A stretch of DNA of 64,000 nucleotides from Candidatus Thorarchaeota archaeon (GTDB lineage: Archaea > Asgardarchaeota > Thorarchaeia > Thorarchaeales > Thorarchaeaceae), in NCBI GenBank assembly GCA_018238205.1, contig JABCTV010000001.1, positions 1 to 64,000 of the forward strand, written 5' to 3'. Under the pieces are notes generated by a model. The model made no database searches. It worked only from the letters and a program-made list of their open reading frames with translations, and was not told where the DNA came from. A program made the translations under genes and the position numbers. This document shows, one piece after another, positions 9,612-17,126 of the stretch (the first letter of the stretch is position 1; every line of letters starts with the position of its first letter).

Positions 9612-10478
9612 TCAGTCACTCAAATGGTCCAAGATAGGATTAGCTGGAACTCTATTCATACTGAGCCCAACATCCTCTTCATCAAGTCCTAGAGCAAGTC
9701 CTAGTATCTGGGGATAGACTAAGACGGGAAGATTGTATATTTCACCATAAGATTCTTTGAGACCAAGTTGTTGAAGGTCTAACTGATTACCACAGGCTGG
9801 ACAAACAACAGTTGCAAAGACTGCGCCAGCTTCTTTCATTGACTTTAATTTGTCCCTTGCTAAACGTATTGCAAGATCCTCGTCAACAGGTAAGACTGTA
9901 GCACCACAACATTGTTTCCAAAGGGGATAATCTACAACAGATGCTCCTGTTGCTTCTACCAATTCTTGGAGATATTCAGGTTTGAACTCTGTCACATCAG
10001 CTGGACGAAGAAGATGACATCCATAGTGGATGGCAATTCCAACGCCATCTAAGGGCTTTGTGATTTTCTTCTTAATCGCATCAATACCAATATCATGGTA
10101 TAGTGCTTCTACAAAATGACGCGGTTTTGCAGTGCCCTTGAATTCAAGACCTTCTTTCTTCAGTATCTTATTGATTTTCGTTCGTGTTTCATCATCATGT
10201 TTGAGATGATGGTATACATCCTTGAGAGAACCAAAACAACCGTTGCATGGTGTGACTATATCGTAACCATTCTTGTCAGCGATTGCAAGGGTTCTTGCAT
10301 TGACTGTCATCCAACCCATATGATCAAAGGCTCTTAGATTAGGGCTGCCACAGCACGCTACATCCTCCAAGTAAATTAATTCCATGTCAAAAGCCTGAGC
10401 TACCTTTAGCATAGCAGCTTCATAATTCGGATAGTTCACTGGTACACTGCATCCAATGTAGAGATTATATGTTGTCAT
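9612..10478 (-). CDS. hdrB: Heterodisulfide reductase subunit B (CCG-domain Fe-S protein)
   Basis: HdrB carries the non-cubane Fe-S clusters that cleave CoM-S-S-CoB or a similar disulfide in methanogens. Two CCG repeats are visible: G-C-S-V-P-V-N-Y with A-C-C-G-S-P-N, and H-Y-G-C-H-L-L-R-P with Q-C-C-G-A-T-V, followed by C-P-A-C-G-N-Q. Length (288 residues from the chosen ATG) is normal. The ATG at 10478 lies one base past the HdrC stop. Since no methyl-CoM reductase is in view, the natural disulfide substrate is unknown and may not be CoM-S-S-CoB. Confidence 0.9.
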   Translation of the reverse strand: MTTYNLYIGCSVPVNYPNYEAAMLKVAQAFDMELIYLEDVACCGSPNLRAFDHMGWMTVNARTLAIADKNGYDIVTPCNGCFGSLKDVYHHLKHDDETRTKINKILKKEGLEFKGTAKPRHFVEALYHDIGIDAIKKKITKPLDGVGIAIHYGCHLLRPADVTEFKPEYLQELVEATGASVVDYPLWKQCCGATVLPVDEDLAIRLARDKLKSMKEAGAVFATVVCPACGNQLDLQQLGLKESYGEIYNLPVLVYPQILGLALGLDEEDVGLSMNRVPANPILDHLSD

Positions 10479-10479
10479 C

Positions 10480-11022
10480 TTACTCTTCACCACCAACTAG
10501 CTTCTTTGTTCTAGTTTCTTTCAGAATCGTCTTTACTGCCTCTACTGAAAGACCGGGTACTTCTGGTTCAAGACCCATGTCTTCTCGCTCCCAATCTGCG
10601 GTCACTGTGTAGAGTTGACCCTTGGTAAGAAGTTCCTTAGCTAGTGCTAGTACATTTACAGGTATTTTGCCTTCCTCTGCAGCTAGATTCTTACAGTCGA
10701 AGAAAATGTCAGTCACACGTACTTTCTGTGGACAGCGTTCTTGACATTCATAACATGTAAGGCACAACCAAATCTCGTTTGAAGAGAGTACTTCTTCTCG
10801 CATTCCAAGAAGAATCATCCGAATGAGTTGATGTGGCTTGTACTTCCACATGTTTGCAGTGGGACAAGCTGCTGTACAAGTGGAACAAGCAAAACAAGCT
10901 GATAGCTCTTCGCCGTTTGGCATGCTCTTGATTTCTTCTCGAAACTTGGAATCAAGCTTCGACATATCGATTGCGTCAATCAGTGTAACTGGCGGACCAG
11001 TCGGTTCATCGATTTCAGTCAT
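10480..11022 (-). CDS. hdrC: Heterodisulfide reductase subunit C (4Fe-4S)
   Basis: First gene of the redox operon. Two 4Fe-4S motifs are visible, C-F-A-C-S-T-C-T-A-A-C-P and C-L-T-C-Y-E-C-Q-E-R-C-P, separated by the usual helical H-Q-L-I-R-M-I-L-L-G-M segment. HdrC passes electrons between HdrA flavin and the HdrB active site. I chose ATG 11022, which follows a GGTG sequence by 7 bases, rather than a GTG 12 bases upstream. The length of about 180 residues is typical. Confidence 0.9.
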   Translation of the reverse strand: MTEIDEPTGPPVTLIDAIDMSKLDSKFREEIKSMPNGEELSACFACSTCTAACPTANMWKYKPHQLIRMILLGMREEVLSSNEIWLCLTCYECQERCPQKVRVTDIFFDCKNLAAEEGKIPVNVLALAKELLTKGQLYTVTADWEREDMGLEPEVPGLSVEAVKTILKETRTKKLVGGEE

Positions 11023-11108
11023 GGGATACACCACGGGTTGTTAACGAGAAACTCGCTGAGTTATGAGCGAAATTGAAGCCCATATTAAAAGTATGCAAAG
11101 AAGGAATA

Positions 11109-11315
11109 TTAGCCGGAAACCTCTGAAACTGTTTCTCCAAATCCCTCACGATAAATCAAGAGAAGAATTCCGGATAAACTAAGAAAGATCGTTATTTCAT
11201 AAAGAATGATCCAAAGAATATCCATTGTATTTAGAGGATACATCAGACCACCTAACATGGCCAAAATCATACAAATGGTTCCAATAATTAGATAGACGAT
11301 TTTGTGAGGGGGCAT
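11109..11315 (-). CDS. Small two-helix membrane protein, unknown
   Basis: A 68-residue protein with two predicted transmembrane segments, roughly residues 6-26 (I-V-Y-L-I-I-G-T-I-C-M-I-L-A-M-L-G-G-L-M) and 34-55 (W-I-I-L-Y-E-I-T-I-F-L-S-L-S-G-I-L-L-L-I). Short charged tail at the C-terminus. I do not recognise a family. It lies between the Gins51/coiled-coil pair and the hdrC operon on the same strand, with no sign of functional linkage to either. Confidence 0.55.
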   Translation of the reverse strand: MPPHKIVYLIIGTICMILAMLGGLMYPLNTMDILWIILYEITIFLSLSGILLLIYREGFGETVSEVSG

Positions 11316-11361
11316 AGAATGAGAGCGGGGGTACTTACTCTTAGGACTTTCTGTTTGATGA

Positions 11362-11637
11362 CTAAACTAATTCTATTACTTCTTCAATTCTTTTTCTGAG
11401 AGATTGATATGATTTTGTTGTTGTTTTGATAACATCCATATTTAGTTGGATTAGGTACCCCTTGAGGTCTTCCGATTTTCCTTGTAGATTTGTCAGAGTA
11501 GGAGTTTCTCTAACCAACCGAAGTACTCCTGTTAAAGCAACTTGAAACTTTTCATGAATCGCTTCAATCTCTTTTTGTTGTTCATTCAAAAGTGTAAGTA
11601 GAGAGTTTAGTTCGTCCACTATTTGTTCATTATTCAT
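11362..11637 (-). CDS. Helical/coiled-coil protein of unknown function, overlapping gins51
   Basis: A 91-residue, almost entirely helical protein with heptad-like spacing (E-L-N-S-L-L-T-L-L-N-E-Q-Q-K-E-I-E-A-I) at the N-terminus and K-S-Y-Q-S-L-R-K-R-I-E-E-V-I-E-L-V at the C-terminus. The ATG lies within the last codons of gins51 (8-base overlap), so the two are probably translated together. The link to Gins51 and PriS is positional only; I do not recognise a domain. Confidence 0.6.
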   Translation of the reverse strand: MNNEQIVDELNSLLTLLNEQQKEIEAIHEKFQVALTGVLRLVRETPTLTNLQGKSEDLKGYLIQLNMDVIKTTTKSYQSLRKRIEEVIELV

Positions 11638-12268
11638 CTATAGTGACCCCATCTTCAGGTATAATACGACTTGCAGTACCATCACGTAACCATGTTCTTG
11701 CATTAGCTACTGGAATCTTAGCAACGGCCTCTTTCTCGAATGGACCATGTGTTTTTTCATCAAGTCCCATGAATGGTTCCTTAATTGGACGTAGGAATCG
11801 AACAATAATATAATCAACATCTTCAATAATTTCATCCGGAGTTTCACCGGACTTCTTTGTAGCTTTTCCCTTCTTGCCTTTAGGTTTGGATTGTAGAGTT
11901 GCTCCTGAAAGAGCTTCTTTTACAAAATCGATGTGACTATCAAGTGCACGTTGAGTTTCTTTGTAAAATCCTTCTTCAGCTAATGTCATATCACCAGTGG
12001 GTTTACGGTTAGAGAACGCTGCTCTCAGTATCTTGTTTCTTCGATATTCTAATAGATCCTTCAGCATGAATTCGATGTTTAGAGCTTGTTGTGACAATAA
12101 ATCAGCTTGTAGAACATCATCTGCATCTGTTGAAGCTAGTTCAAGACGTACTTTGGAGAGATATGAAACCATTTTACTCAGACGAAGGTCTGCAAGATTT
12201 TGTAGCGCATTATTTGATATTTCATCTTCCCATGCATTTTTGATATCATTATAGCTAATTTCACTCAA
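11630..12268 (-). CDS. Archaeal GINS subunit, Gins51 (Sld5/Psf1-like)
   Basis: GINS is part of the CMG replicative helicase assembly. The N-terminal helical A domain (about residues 1-130) contains the L-A-D-L-R-L-S-K-M helix, a Lys-rich linker follows (P-K-G-K-K-G-K-A-T-K-K), and the small beta B domain is at the C-terminus (V-R-F-L-R-P-I-K-E-P-F-M-G then A-R-T-W-L-R-D-G-T-A). A before B is the order of the Sld5/Psf1 type. The TTG start at 12268 was preferred because AAGGGAG lies 9 bases upstream. The start overlaps the end of the primase gene. Adjacency of gins51 to priS is a recurrent archaeal arrangement. Confidence 0.85.
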   Translation of the reverse strand: MSEISYNDIKNAWEDEISNNALQNLADLRLSKMVSYLSKVRLELASTDADDVLQADLLSQQALNIEFMLKDLLEYRRNKILRAAFSNRKPTGDMTLAEEGFYKETQRALDSHIDFVKEALSGATLQSKPKGKKGKATKKSGETPDEIIEDVDYIIVRFLRPIKEPFMGLDEKTHGPFEKEAVAKIPVANARTWLRDGTASRIIPEDGVTIDE

Positions 12269-13742
12269 GCAAAGCAACTCCCTTACTTAATGCAAAGACT
12301 GCAGCAGCTATTGGCAGTTCCACAGACTCGCCGCTAGAAGGACCATACTTCTCGTCATTGATTACGAATGATGGGATATTAGGACCCTTATGAAATCTAA
12401 CATTCAAAGTTCCTTCATTAAAAGCTATAGCATCATTGAATGGATTGAATGTATCTAAATCGTCCCTAGTCAGTTCAGTGACTGAAAACCCAGTCTTACC
12501 GTTGATACTACCAATCAGACGAATGACTCTGTGAATATCATGAGTGACTGGTCTATCAATTTCACTTCCAAAGCGCTCTACAGCTTTCTCTGCTATTTCT
12601 TGCCATGATTTTATTCCAACACCTTTGACCTTACCACTCAACACAGGACGCGGTCTCTGGAGCATATTTATTGCAATAACTCTCTCGTCTTTAAGGAGTT
12701 TCACCCATTTCTCTCGACCTGTATATGTGTCAATGTTTTGAATAAACTCTACCATGGCATCAGCGATTTTGCCTGACCAGCCAGGAATGTCGCGAGAAGG
12801 AATTAGACTCCCACCTCTTTGTGAAATAATAGCCTTGTCACCTCTAAATCCAGAACCCATTACGTAATGTACTATCTCTATACGTGCATTGGAATCTAAT
12901 GTGTACACTTTAGGATCATGAACTCGAATGTGATATCCTCGGTGACCACTGTAGTTGATCTGTATCTTATCGGAATCAAAACCTAAATCATCTATTAGGA
13001 ACTCATCATAGAGTTTCATCGTATGCTTTCGTGCCACACCAAGGCATTTGTTACAAATCCATTTTCTTGTACTGAAGCCGTATAACTTTCTGGAGGTTGT
13101 TGCTTTACAATCCGGACATGTTTTTGGTAAATCTCCACTTCCTATCTTACCACACTTTGGATTATCACAATACCAAGCATCACCACAAACTGGACAGATT
13201 TCTGGAGGTTTTCCTGTTCCTGTTTTACCACAGGTAGGGTTCTTGCATCGCCAAGAATCATGATCATTTGCACATTTCAAATCTAGGTGATCAGCATCTA
13301 TGTCAAAAACTAGTTCAGCCCCCATCCATTCTTTTTCATGCATTTTTATCGCAGTTGGAAATCCATAGAATGCAGCTGAATGATATACACTGTGAGGCGC
13401 AATTTTGACCAGATTTCGTAATAGATCATCCCTAGATTTGTAGCCTTCATGACGAATCCAATTAGTTACACTGACTGCCTTGGAATCACAGTTTGGACAC
13501 TTTGTTACAGGCTGAAAAGATTTCCCTGATTTGCCACAACCTGTTCGAACTTCATTCCCAGATTCATCACGACCAATCTGTTCACGGCAACGCCAGTTTT
13601 GTTCCCATGCTTGAATTGCAAATTCTCGCGTATGAATTTGGTTTGGAACATCGATAGACTTTGGATTTTCAGAGTAGTACTCGTGAAATAGAAGTCGCAG
13701 CTTCATATTTGTCGTTGTCTTTCCCTGATTCTGCACTGACAT
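12261..13742 (-). CDS. priS: DNA primase small (catalytic) subunit with extra zinc-ribbon repeats
   Basis: Catalytic subunit of archaeal/eukaryotic-type primase. The catalytic D-I-D-A-D motif is at residues 147-151, the S-G-H-R-G-Y-H motif follows at about 265-271, and an R-I-E-I-V-H-Y region after it. Unusually, two tandem 26-residue zinc ribbons (residues 164-189 and 190-215, each W-x-C-x4-C...C-P-x-C) sit between D-I-D-A-D and the conserved W-I-C-N-K-C knuckle, and a further Cys set lies near residues 52-85. The ATG at 13742 is preceded by AGAGGAG; a GTG 75 bases upstream would add 25 residues without a good ribosome-binding site. PriL is not in the window. Confidence 0.9.
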   Translation of the reverse strand: MSVQNQGKTTTNMKLRLLFHEYYSENPKSIDVPNQIHTREFAIQAWEQNWRCREQIGRDESGNEVRTGCGKSGKSFQPVTKCPNCDSKAVSVTNWIRHEGYKSRDDLLRNLVKIAPHSVYHSAAFYGFPTAIKMHEKEWMGAELVFDIDADHLDLKCANDHDSWRCKNPTCGKTGTGKPPEICPVCGDAWYCDNPKCGKIGSGDLPKTCPDCKATTSRKLYGFSTRKWICNKCLGVARKHTMKLYDEFLIDDLGFDSDKIQINYSGHRGYHIRVHDPKVYTLDSNARIEIVHYVMGSGFRGDKAIISQRGGSLIPSRDIPGWSGKIADAMVEFIQNIDTYTGREKWVKLLKDERVIAINMLQRPRPVLSGKVKGVGIKSWQEIAEKAVERFGSEIDRPVTHDIHRVIRLIGSINGKTGFSVTELTRDDLDTFNPFNDAIAFNEGTLNVRFHKGPNIPSFVINDEKYGPSSGESVELPIAAAVFALSKGVALLE

Positions 13743-13853
13743 CGATTTGAAGACTCCTCTTACAGACTTTTGTGTTTCGACTCTGAGTATAGATGGTACA
13801 TTGACTTGTTCCACCACTCAATTACTACAGGAATAGATTCAAGCTTACTTGGT

Positions 13854-14612
13854 CTATCTGCGTTCTACACGTGGTGCTAAGATGAAACTGATGGTTCCAG
13901 CCTCAGCAATTGCAAATTCCAACATCATTGGTTTACTTCCAGTGAATTGAAGGATAATACTATCACTAGCAATCGCCTTTGATATCTCAGCTAGATAGTT
14001 AAGCGCGTACATAGCAGCAGATGGACCAGTACCAACCTTCAGCTGGAAAAGGGCTGGATCGTCACCTTCAGTGGTTAAAATAATCCTCGCTTCACCGGTA
14101 TCGCCCTCACCTGTAAAGGTAAGCAGATTCTTTTCAGCACTTATCTTTACATGACTAGAAACAACACCAACATCTTTGATTGCTTGTTTGAATGCGTCTG
14201 CATACATCTCAGCCTTCACACCAAACTCCATTCCCGGCTTGTTCGTTTGACTATCAGGAGGTGTAAGAAGCTGAAGTTTGAACTGCCGTTCTGCCTGTCC
14301 AATCATCTTAATCTCAAGTCGATTATCAGAATCATCAAGGTTGAACTCCAGATGTTCATCCCCACCCATCCGTTTGCTGACTCGGACAAGCTCATCAATT
14401 CCAAGGCAAACATCATACTCTCCCTTGCAGGTATATTCTTGAAAAATTGTAGATGGAAGATTGAGGTCAACCATAGCAGCCTTGGATGAATCAAGCTGCC
14501 TCAATGTCATTCCGGATTCAGATACTCTAAGGTGTGCCTCAGTCAATAATGTGGCTAAAGCATCCACAATCTGTTTCCAGGTCTTCGTGCTGTCTAGGGT
14601 AGCGTGGAACAT
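13854..14612 (-). CDS. pcn1: DNA polymerase sliding clamp PCNA, copy 1
   Basis: A 252-residue PCNA. Diagnostic parts are L-D-S-S-K-A-A-M-V near residue 40, the first-domain strand F-Q-E-Y, the interdomain-connector region L-L-T-P-P-D-S, and the C-terminal L-E-F-A-I-A...L-A-P-R-V-E-R-R. The ATG follows GGAGATAA by about 8 bases. It is roughly half identical to the next upstream gene, and both share the same C-terminal L-A-P-R-V-E-R-R, so they are paralogues. The 134-base gap before it has a TATA-like ATTTTAAAT, so this copy may have its own promoter. PCNA tethers PolD/PolB, ligase and FEN1 to DNA. Confidence 0.95.
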   Translation of the reverse strand: MFHATLDSTKTWKQIVDALATLLTEAHLRVSESGMTLRQLDSSKAAMVDLNLPSTIFQEYTCKGEYDVCLGIDELVRVSKRMGGDEHLEFNLDDSDNRLEIKMIGQAERQFKLQLLTPPDSQTNKPGMEFGVKAEMYADAFKQAIKDVGVVSSHVKISAEKNLLTFTGEGDTGEARIILTTEGDDPALFQLKVGTGPSAAMYALNYLAEISKAIASDSIILQFTGSKPMMLEFAIAEAGTISFILAPRVERR

Positions 14613-14746
14613 TATTCAATTATCTCCAATATCATTGTTAGGGCCTTTGGTCAAGCAGGTTTGAATATGTTTTGACATGCGGTATGCCATTTAAAATGTA
14701 CTTCTCGGTAAATGCATGTATCAAATTGTATTGAATTTTTGCTACA

Positions 14747-15502
14747 TCATCTTCTCTCTACACGGGGAGCAAGAAGATAACGAATCTCACCGTTCTCTCC
14801 AATTGCAAACTCAAGCATAATTGGTTTATGTGCTGCCATATGAAGTGTCAATGTATCGCCAGATATAGCCTTAGCAATCTCTATCAGATAACTGAGCGCA
14901 TACATTGATGTCGCCTCACTCGTGGAGCTGAGATGAAAGAGAGACGAATCGTCACTACCAAGTTTCAAAACAACTTCTGCTTCTCCTGTATCACCAGCGC
15001 CTGCAAAGGTTAGTGTATTCGAGGTAGCTGTGACTTTCAAATGATTTGAAACCACTCCAATATCTTTCACTGCATGTTTAAAGGCATCAGAAAGCATCTC
15101 AGCGCGATTTTCAAATGAAGGGGATATTTTCTGAGTCCGCTCTTCAGGAGGAGTCAGCAATTGGAGTTTGAATGTTCTCTCAGCATGACCAATCATTTTG
15201 ATCTCGAATCGTTTCTCAGATTCATCAAGATTGAATACTAATCTATCATCTCCATGCATTCGTTTACTCACTTTGACTACTTCAGCTATGCCTAAGCAAA
15301 TATCATGTTCTTCAGTACAATTGTATTCCTGAAAAACACTTCTTGGTAATGTCATGTCAACCATAGCAGCTCTGGAGGAGTCATACTGGGTTAACGTGAT
15401 TCCACTCGATGACACCACCAAGTGAATTTCCGTAAGTAAAGTGGCTAGAGAATCTACGATTTGTTTCCAAGTTTTTGTACTATCAAGTGTAGCGTAAAAC
15501 AT
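14747..15502 (-). CDS. pcn2: DNA polymerase sliding clamp PCNA, copy 2
   Basis: A 251-residue PCNA paralogue lying directly upstream of copy 1. The N-terminus (M-F-Y-A-T-L-D-S-T-K-T-W-K-Q-I-V-D) is almost the same as in copy 1, while the inter-domain loop (P-P-E-E-R-T-Q-K-I-S-P-S) and the region near 180-195 diverge. ATG 15502 was chosen because GGTGA lies 7 bases before it; a longer form would overlap the preceding gene. Two clamps could form homo- or heterotrimers, as the three PCNAs of Sulfolobus do; sequence alone does not decide. Confidence 0.95.
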   Translation of the reverse strand: MFYATLDSTKTWKQIVDSLATLLTEIHLVVSSSGITLTQYDSSRAAMVDMTLPRSVFQEYNCTEEHDICLGIAEVVKVSKRMHGDDRLVFNLDESEKRFEIKMIGHAERTFKLQLLTPPEERTQKISPSFENRAEMLSDAFKHAVKDIGVVSNHLKVTATSNTLTFAGAGDTGEAEVVLKLGSDDSSLFHLSSTSEATSMYALSYLIEIAKAISGDTLTLHMAAHKPIMLEFAIGENGEIRYLLAPRVERR

Positions 15503-15510
15503 TATAATAT

Positions 15511-15885
15511 TCACCCACTCATCGTTTTTAGAACTTTATCTTCCATCTCCAAGATTTCTTTGTACTGTTCAATATTGAGAGTATCAATAGGGTGTACAAT
15601 GGTCGCATTCAACCTTGCTTCCTTCTTTTTCTTTACAGTCTTGGTGGTTACGTCTCCAATAATGAGGTACTTCTTCTTTAGTTCAAGAGTGCCTTCAACA
15701 CTTACCCAAATACTTCCAGCTTTATCAACTTCTGAATCATATAGATCTTGAACAAGAGCTGCACCAAGGCTTGAATCCACTACTATTCCTAAAACTCGGA
15801 CTGGTCCATCAATCGAAGGGGAAATATTGCGAATAGTAGTAAGTTTTGATGCTTTCTTTCTAGGGATTTTCTTTTCTTCGGTCAA
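15511..15885 (-). CDS. Predicted OB-fold-like protein, possibly replication-linked
   Basis: A 124-residue protein with a basic N-terminus (K-K-I-P-R-K-K-A-S-K) followed by a strand-rich core (G-P-V-R-V-L-G-I-V-V-D, then I-W-V-S-V-E-G-T-L-E-L-K-K-K-Y-L-I-I-G-D-V) and a C-terminal helix (I-E-Q-Y-K-E-I-L-E-M-E-D-K-V-L). The beta-barrel-plus-C-terminal-helix pattern resembles small OB-fold proteins of the RPA14/Ten1 type; this is my reading of the pattern, not a confirmed family. It ends 8 bases before the PCNA2 start, so it is probably co-expressed with the clamps. TTG start. Confidence 0.55.
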   Translation of the reverse strand: MTEEKKIPRKKASKLTTIRNISPSIDGPVRVLGIVVDSSLGAALVQDLYDSEVDKAGSIWVSVEGTLELKKKYLIIGDVTTKTVKKKKEARLNATIVHPIDTLNIEQYKEILEMEDKVLKTMSG

Positions 15886-15990
15886 ATCACATTCGCCCTG
15901 TCTATTATTATCAGAGATAGGAGATTTTAGTCATCTCTATTTTTATCATCTAGTGGTGCTATAAATGTGTCACTAACATTTCGGTAGAAA

Positions 15991-16320
15991 CTAGCCGCCA
16001 TAGTTACGCCAAGTGTGTTTGCACTTTGTGCATCTATAAAACTCAGTTGCTCCTTCATCACCACGTCTCGTCTGTACTGTCCAATAGTACGCATCATTAT
16101 TATTACATTTAGGACAACTGGCTCTGGTGACTGGCATTGGAATCGAATCATCCTCAACTACAATGATCTTGTCTCGAGGTCCTTTCTCAATATTCTGGGA
16201 AACTCTTAGTTTTCCTTCGATTTCTTTGGTGTGCTCACAACTACGGCATTTCAGGACTCTCTTACCGTCTTCCTGTGTAAAAGCAACCATCATTGCACCA
16301 CATTTTTCACAGAATTCCAT
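15991..16320 (-). CDS. tfs: Transcription factor S (TFIIS-like cleavage factor)
   Basis: Archaeal TFS stimulates cleavage of backtracked RNA by RNA polymerase. Two zinc ribbons are visible: the N-terminal C-E-K-C-G...C-R-S-C-E (RPB9-like) and the C-terminal C-P-K-C-N...C-T-K-C-K (TFIIS-like). The catalytic Asp-Glu pair at the ribbon tip is present in R-R-G-D-E-G-A-T-E-F-Y. Length 109 residues is normal. It sits in a minus-strand run with Rpo11 and the PCNAs. Confidence 0.95.
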   Translation of the reverse strand: MEFCEKCGAMMVAFTQEDGKRVLKCRSCEHTKEIEGKLRVSQNIEKGPRDKIIVVEDDSIPMPVTRASCPKCNNNDAYYWTVQTRRGDEGATEFYRCTKCKHTWRNYGG

Positions 16321-16396
16321 AGGGATTGCTCTCCACTTCTGGGTCGCAGTGCTCTGTTGTCAATTAAGCGTTTTGACTTGTCACATTAAACGAAAA

Positions 16397-16807
16397 CTAC
16401 GGTAGATGCTCAATATTACTTTCTAGAAACTTTTGAAATGATAGTGCTGCAATCTCGCCCTCTTTCTTTCGACTGGTTGTGTTATCGATTTCAAGTGACT
16501 CTGAGAGAGAATCTACCATATCAGAGATAGTGATTTTCTCAGTCATCCACAAGTATGCCATAATTGCTTCGTAAGCATCACCAGCTTTTCCAGCATCAGT
16601 TCTACGGTTCATATGACGATATACAGATGTTGCACGTATTGCACGGGCAAGAACGCTGTCACGTACTTTTTCACCTGTTAGATAACCAAGAGCTAAAGAT
16701 TTAGCTAGAGAGTAGCAAAAATTGACAAGACCGTCACCCACCTTTGCTAGACCTTTATCATGCATGATGGCTTCGACATTCTTGTGCTCAACAAAGTTTT
16801 CCCACAT
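16397..16807 (-). CDS. Archaeal ribonuclease III-family small protein
   Basis: A 136-residue protein resembling the stand-alone RNase III-like fold found in archaea: the region G-D-G-L-V-N-F-C-Y-S-L-A-K-S with D near residue 24, the A-R-A-I-R-A-T helix, and G-D-A-Y-E-A-I-M-A-Y-L-W corresponding to the D/E-containing second motif of RNase III. No dsRNA-binding domain is present. Processing of structured RNA is therefore likely but substrate unknown. Located between tfs and rpo11 on the same strand. Confidence 0.7.
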   Translation of the reverse strand: MWENFVEHKNVEAIMHDKGLAKVGDGLVNFCYSLAKSLALGYLTGEKVRDSVLARAIRATSVYRHMNRRTDAGKAGDAYEAIMAYLWMTEKITISDMVDSLSESLEIDNTTSRKKEGEIAALSFQKFLESNIEHLP

Positions 16808-16835
16808 TTGGGATCACCAATGAATTATCCTATTC

Positions 16836-17126
16836 TTAGTCTAAGCTGTGATCAGAAACAGCTTGCTTGAACTTTTTTCTGAATTCTTCAGTACGTGCAA
16901 GCATTTTCTCAAGTGATTCTCTAAGCACAACATTAGATTGACGCCTCTTTGTTCGCAATGTAACAACAGGACTTGCAAGTAGTGGATGAGCAATATTGTA
17001 TCCTGCAAACTCTACAGAGGATTCTTCGAGGAGTGTCTTACGTAGAAGATTCGGAAAAGAATGTCCTTCTCCACCAATCTCAAATTTCAGCTCAAATTTT
17101 GTATTTTCTATTGTTCTCGGTTTCAA
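16836..17126 (-). CDS. rpo11: DNA-directed RNA polymerase subunit L (Rpo11)
   Basis: A 96-residue homologue of Rpo11/RPB11, which pairs with Rpo3 in the polymerase assembly platform. The core motif G-E-G-H-S-F-P-N-L-L-R-K-T-L and A-G-Y-N-I-A-H-P-L are diagnostic. The ATG overlaps the stop of the Csl4 gene by 4 bases (ATGA-type), consistent with the conserved archaeal csl4-rpo11 neighbourhood. Confidence 0.95.
   Translation of the reverse strand: MKPRTIENTKFELKFEIGGEGHSFPNLLRKTLLEESSVEFAGYNIAHPLLASPVVTLRTKRRQSNVVLRESLEKMLARTEEFRKKFKQAVSDHSLD

Noticed and set aside
13743-13817. 25-residue N-terminal extension of PriS from GTG 13817
   Set aside because: ATG 13742 has AGAGGAG upstream and gives the usual N-terminus; the extension has no ribosome-binding site.
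15900-15960. Box C/D-like RNA between tfs and the OB-fold-like gene
   Set aside because: CTGA is present but box C is only partly matched and no terminal stem forms.
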